Source: Acidobacteriaceae bacterium
GTDB lineage: Bacteria > Acidobacteriota > Terriglobia > Terriglobales > Acidobacteriaceae
Direction: 5' to 3'
Assembly (NCBI GenBank): GCA_025929125.1
Contig: JAICMT010000056.1
Span: forward strand, 1-8,063
DNA length: 8,063 nucleotides
Shown: positions 5,960 through 8,063 of the stretch, piece after piece
How positions within the stretch are numbered: position 1 is the stretch's first letter
Layout: every line of letters begins with the position of its first letter
The notes under the pieces: generated by a model
Told to the model about the DNA's origin: nothing
Seen by the model: only the letters and a program-made list of their open reading frames with translations
Database searches by the model: none
Translations under genes and position numbers: made by a program

Positions 5960-6547
5960 GTGCTGGCCGGAGCTTTCGTTCCACTCGTAGACGACGACGC
6001 CGAGGTCGCCGAGTGTTTTGAGGGTGGATTCGACGTTGCGGCGGACGGCGGGACGGGCGGAGGCGGGAGTGTCGTGCGCCTCCTCAATGGCGATCACGCG
6101 GCCGTAGGGCCAGGAGCTCTCCGGGACGGCGCTGAGGGCCTCGGGGAGATCGCTCATGCGGACGATGACGTCCTGGCGACGGGCGCCGGCCGGCCGCAAC
6201 ATGCCATCGTTGCCGAGGCTGGTGGGATTCGCGTCGGCGAGGGTGACGTGCAGCGTGGCGATGTTTTGCTGGACGGTGAGGTAGGGGTTTTCCCAGGTGG
6301 AGAGGCTGTGCACCGCGAGGTAGCGACTCTTGGAGGGCGGCGGGATGAGACTCAGGGACTGGCGCGCGGAGTCGATCTGGGCGGGGCTGGCCATCTGCTG
6401 CGTGGTGCCGGCGGAGGCGCTGCGGCAGCCGCTGAGTACGAATGGCGAGGCGAGGCAGGCGGAGACGGCCAGGGCGGTCAGGGGGCGGAGGACGCGGCGG
6501 GCGGAGGAATTTGCAGGGGAGCTGGGGCTGGACACGACTCTAAGCAT
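5957..6547 (-). CDS. Small predicted lipoprotein, unknown function
   Basis: A 196-residue protein that I do not recognise. The N-terminus is a lipoprotein signal: basic region (ARRVLRPL, about 16-23), hydrophobic segment to 38, and lipobox LSGC with the acylated cysteine at C41. A low-complexity Ser/Ala region follows. The C-terminal half has predicted strand and helix blocks: NIATLHVTLADANP (about 94-107), VIVRMSDLPEALSAV (about 126-140), GRVIAIEEA (about 148-156), and a long helix before LGVVVYEW near the end. This strand-helix-strand order loosely recalls the periplasmic part of ExbD/TolR, a weak impression only, since the ExbD transmembrane anchor is replaced by a lipid anchor. The ATG at 6547 has no clear ribosome site. 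The gene lies 33 bases after the enoyl-CoA hydratase stop in the same direction, so it is probably cotranscribed with it. It would be lipidated by Lgt. Confidence 0.75.
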   Translation of the reverse strand: MLRVVSSPSSPANSSARRVLRPLTALAVSACLASPFVLSGCRSASAGTTQQMASPAQIDSARQSLSLIPPPSKSRYLAVHSLSTWENPYLTVQQNIATLHVTLADANPTSLGNDGMLRPAGARRQDVIVRMSDLPEALSAVPESSWPYGRVIAIEEAHDTPASARPAVRRNVESTLKTLGDLGVVVYEWNESSGQH

Positions 6548-6580
6548 ATCAACGTGTGAGATGCCATTCCAGCGCGTTCG

Positions 6581-7369
6581 TTATCGGCCCGACCAGACGG
6601 GCTGGCGCTTCTCAAGGAAGGCGCGGGTTCCCTCGCGTTTGTCGTCCGTACCACAGAGGCGGCCGAAGATGCGGACTTCGAGGGCAAGGGCTTCGTCGAG
6701 GGGCAGGCCGGCGCCTTGGTCGACGGACTCGATGGCTGCGGCGAGGGCCAAAGGCGGCATGGAGGCGATTAGGCGCGCGAGCTCCAGGGCACGGGCGAGC
6801 AGGGCGTCGGAGCCGGCTTCGACCAGCTCGTCGATGAGGCCGATGCGGTAGGCCTCTGTGGCGTCAATGACGGCGCCGGTGAGCAGGAGCTTGAGCGCGG
6901 CGCCGCGGCCGACCAGCCGTGGGAGGCGCTGCGATCCACCGTATCCGGGGATGAGGCCAAGCTTAATCTCGGGCTGGGCGAGGCGGGCGCTCGAGTTTGC
7001 GAGGCGAAGCGTGCAGGCCATGGCGAGTTCACAGCCGCCCCCGAGAGCGTAGCCCTCGATGCAGGCGAGGACGGGTTTCGGCAGGGTCTCGATGCGGCGG
7101 AAGAGCTGCTGGGTGCGCAGGGATTGCTGCTCGGCCTGTGCGGGATCGAGCGCGGCGAGCTCAGAGATATCAGCCCCAGCAGCGAAGGCCTTTCCGCCGG
7201 CTCCGCGCAGAATAATGGCGCGGATGGCGGGATCTGCGGCCAGCTCCTGGATTGCGTGGTCCAGCTCGTGGAGCAAGGTGGTGTTGAGCGCGTTGAGGAC
7301 GCTGGGCCGATTGAGGGTGAGCAGGGCGACGTTGGCGTCGATCTCCAGCAGGAGCGTCTCGTATGTCAT
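6581..7369 (-). CDS. Enoyl-CoA hydratase/isomerase (crotonase family)
   Basis: A 262-residue crotonase-fold enzyme, normal length, expected to add water to 2-enoyl-CoA thioesters, as in beta-oxidation. The oxyanion-hole segments are AFAAGADISEL (61-71) and GYALGGGCELA (106-116). Both catalytic glutamates of true hydratases are present, E114 in GGGCE and E134 in QPEI, and the segment LGLIPGYGGSQRLPRLVG (137-154) matches the mitochondrial short-chain hydratase closely. The C-terminus EGTRAFLEKRQPVW is also typical. ATG 7369 is chosen because the family core starts there; the frame continues upstream to 7459 without resembling the family and crosses a repeat array. No Shine-Dalgarno precedes it; a -10-like TACCAT is seven bases upstream. 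It is divergent from the VOC-RibH gene and is followed by the lipoprotein gene. The natural substrate cannot be told, and no thiolase or acyl-CoA dehydrogenase is nearby. Confidence 0.92.
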   Translation of the reverse strand: MTYETLLLEIDANVALLTLNRPSVLNALNTTLLHELDHAIQELAADPAIRAIILRGAGGKAFAAGADISELAALDPAQAEQQSLRTQQLFRRIETLPKPVLACIEGYALGGGCELAMACTLRLANSSARLAQPEIKLGLIPGYGGSQRLPRLVGRGAALKLLLTGAVIDATEAYRIGLIDELVEAGSDALLARALELARLIASMPPLALAAAIESVDQGAGLPLDEALALEVRIFGRLCGTDDKREGTRAFLEKRQPVWSGR

Positions 7370-7384
7370 GGGAGGGATGGTAAA

Positions 7385-7419
7385 CGAGTTGCTGGTTGCG
7401 AGTTGGTAGTTGCTGGCTG
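7385..7419 (-). repeat. Heptamer array D (CAACNNN type, x5)
   Basis: Minus strand: CAGCCAG, CAACTAC, CAACTCG, CAACCAG, CAACTCG, five contiguous units over 35 bases, the same length as array A. It ends 15 bases before the enoyl-CoA hydratase ATG and fills the middle of the divergent intergenic region, where a -35 element would be expected. Confidence 0.65.
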
Positions 7420-7454
7420 CCGTGGGAGATGCGGGTTTGTGTTGTGGTGAACGA

Positions 7455-7460
7455 TACAAT
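7455..7460 (+). promoter_or_regulatory. Candidate -10 element of the VOC-RibH gene
   Basis: TACAAT lies seven bases before ATG 7468. Transcription from it would start at or next to that ATG, giving a leaderless message. No convincing -35 was found. Confidence 0.3.
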
Positions 7461-7467
7461 CGGAGGA

Positions 7468-8063
7468 ATGATCAAAGGCATGACACTGGTGACGCAGGTG
7501 GCGTCGCATGCTGCGCTCGACAGCCTTTCGCAATTGCTGGATGCGTTGGGGTTTGAGGCGGGAAAAGGGTGGGACGACGGCACGGGGCGTGGAGCAGCCT
7601 TTCTTGCGCCGTTGGGAAACCTGGAGCTGGTGGCGGGGCGCGCGCCTGCGGTGCCCGCGATTTTGATTGAGGTGATGCACCTGGAGCAGGTGCATGCGGC
7701 GGTGGAGCGATGGATGATTGCGAACTATCGGAGTGAGGAGATTCCCGCGCTTCTGGGGAAGATTGCACCAACGCACTGGAGGTCGCAGCTGTTTACGGTG
7801 AAGCTGGATCCGGGTCTGACCATCGGCTTCTGGGAATCAGATAATCCGCTGCATGGAAAGCCGGTCGCGGTGGAAGGCGATCTGTCGGCCGACGGGATGC
7901 GATTTGGCGTGGTGGTGGCGCGCTGGAATGCGGTGATCACGGACCGTCTGCTTGCGGGAGCGCTGGATGCGCTGTATCGCAGCGGAGCGAAGAAGGATGA
8001 GGTGACGGTGGTTCGAGTGCCGGGTGCGTGGGAGATTCCGAGTGCGGCGCGGACACTCGCGGA
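7468..8063 (+). CDS. ribH: VOC-like domain fused to lumazine synthase (RibH), 3' end missing
   Basis: The frame is open from ATG 7468 to the right edge (198 codons seen). Residues 144-198 are lumazine synthase: MRFGVVVARWNAVIT, LLAGALDAL and VVRVPGAWEIPSAARTLA match the RibH core, preceded by the usual lead EGDLSADG (136-143). RibH condenses 5-amino-6-ribitylamino-uracil with dihydroxybutanone phosphate to give 6,7-dimethyl-8-ribityllumazine, the riboflavin precursor. The catalytic histidine region lies beyond the window. Residues 1-130 are extra. LLDALGFEAG, LEQVHAAVERW and FTVKLDPGLTIGFWE follow the pattern of a VOC/glyoxalase-bleomycin-resistance domain, a fair but not certain call. No stop or frameshift separates the parts, and no ribosome site precedes the internal ATG at 7897. 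GGAGG (7462-7466) is one base before ATG 7468 and 13 before the in-frame ATG at 7480, so the exact start is open. The usual aromatic of the RFN motif is W153. Other riboflavin genes or nusB may follow outside the window. Confidence 0.85.
   Translation, partial: MIKGMTLVTQVASHAALDSLSQLLDALGFEAGKGWDDGTGRGAAFLAPLGNLELVAGRAPAVPAILIEVMHLEQVHAAVERWMIANYRSEEIPALLGKIAPTHWRSQLFTVKLDPGLTIGFWESDNPLHGKPVAVEGDLSADGMRFGVVVARWNAVITDRLLAGALDALYRSGAKKDEVTVVRVPGAWEIPSAARTLA

Noticed and set aside
5939..6559. Gly/Ala-rich open frame on the plus strand opposite the lipoprotein
   Set aside because: Low-complexity translation typical of an antisense frame; the minus-strand frame has a proper signal peptide and lipobox.
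7897..8063. Separate ribH starting at the internal ATG
   Set aside because: No ribosome site precedes it, and it would cut off the EGDLSADG lead that normally belongs to RibH.

Overview
The window looks like ordinary chromosome from an acidobacterium, most likely class Terriglobia (Acidobacteriaceae or close relatives). The main taxonomic clue is a TIGR03435/DUF3738-type secreted protein, a family expanded almost exclusively in soil Acidobacteriota. GC-rich codon use and gene starts with few strong Shine-Dalgarno sites agree with that. There is no integrase, transposase, phage gene, CRISPR array, tRNA or rRNA.

Layout, left to right. (1) 1-1881 (+): the 3' part of a GAF-GAF-PP2C (RsbU/SpoIIE-type) signalling phosphatase, cut by the left edge. 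(2) 1890-2675 (-): deoC, convergent with it, only 8 bases between the stop codons. (3) 2888-3460 (-): hpt, a purine phosphoribosyltransferase, so two nucleoside-salvage genes lie in the same direction. (4) 3543-4436 (+): lgt, divergent from hpt across about 80 bases. (5) 4437-4804: a 368-base gene-free stretch with a C-rich block, a possible small structured RNA, a perfect Rho-independent terminator and a palindrome. (6) 4805-5713 (-): the TIGR03435 protein. (7) 5714-5956: a gene-free stretch with 7-base-period repeats. (8) 5957-6547 (-): a small orphan lipoprotein 33 bases downstream of (9) 6581-7369 (-): an enoyl-CoA hydratase/isomerase. (10) 7468-8063 (+): the start of a two-domain protein, an N-terminal VOC (glyoxalase)-like domain fused in frame to 6,7-dimethyl-8-ribityllumazine synthase (RibH), cut by the right edge.

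The genes are mostly unrelated housekeeping and accessory functions. The clearest functional link is that Lgt acylates lipoproteins such as the one encoded at 5957-6547. The unusual items are the VOC-RibH fusion, five short arrays of degenerate 7-base repeats that sit at gene borders (two run straight out of a stop codon), and the candidate RNA before the terminator at 4594-4624. I see no convincing new multi-gene system; those three are the best leads.
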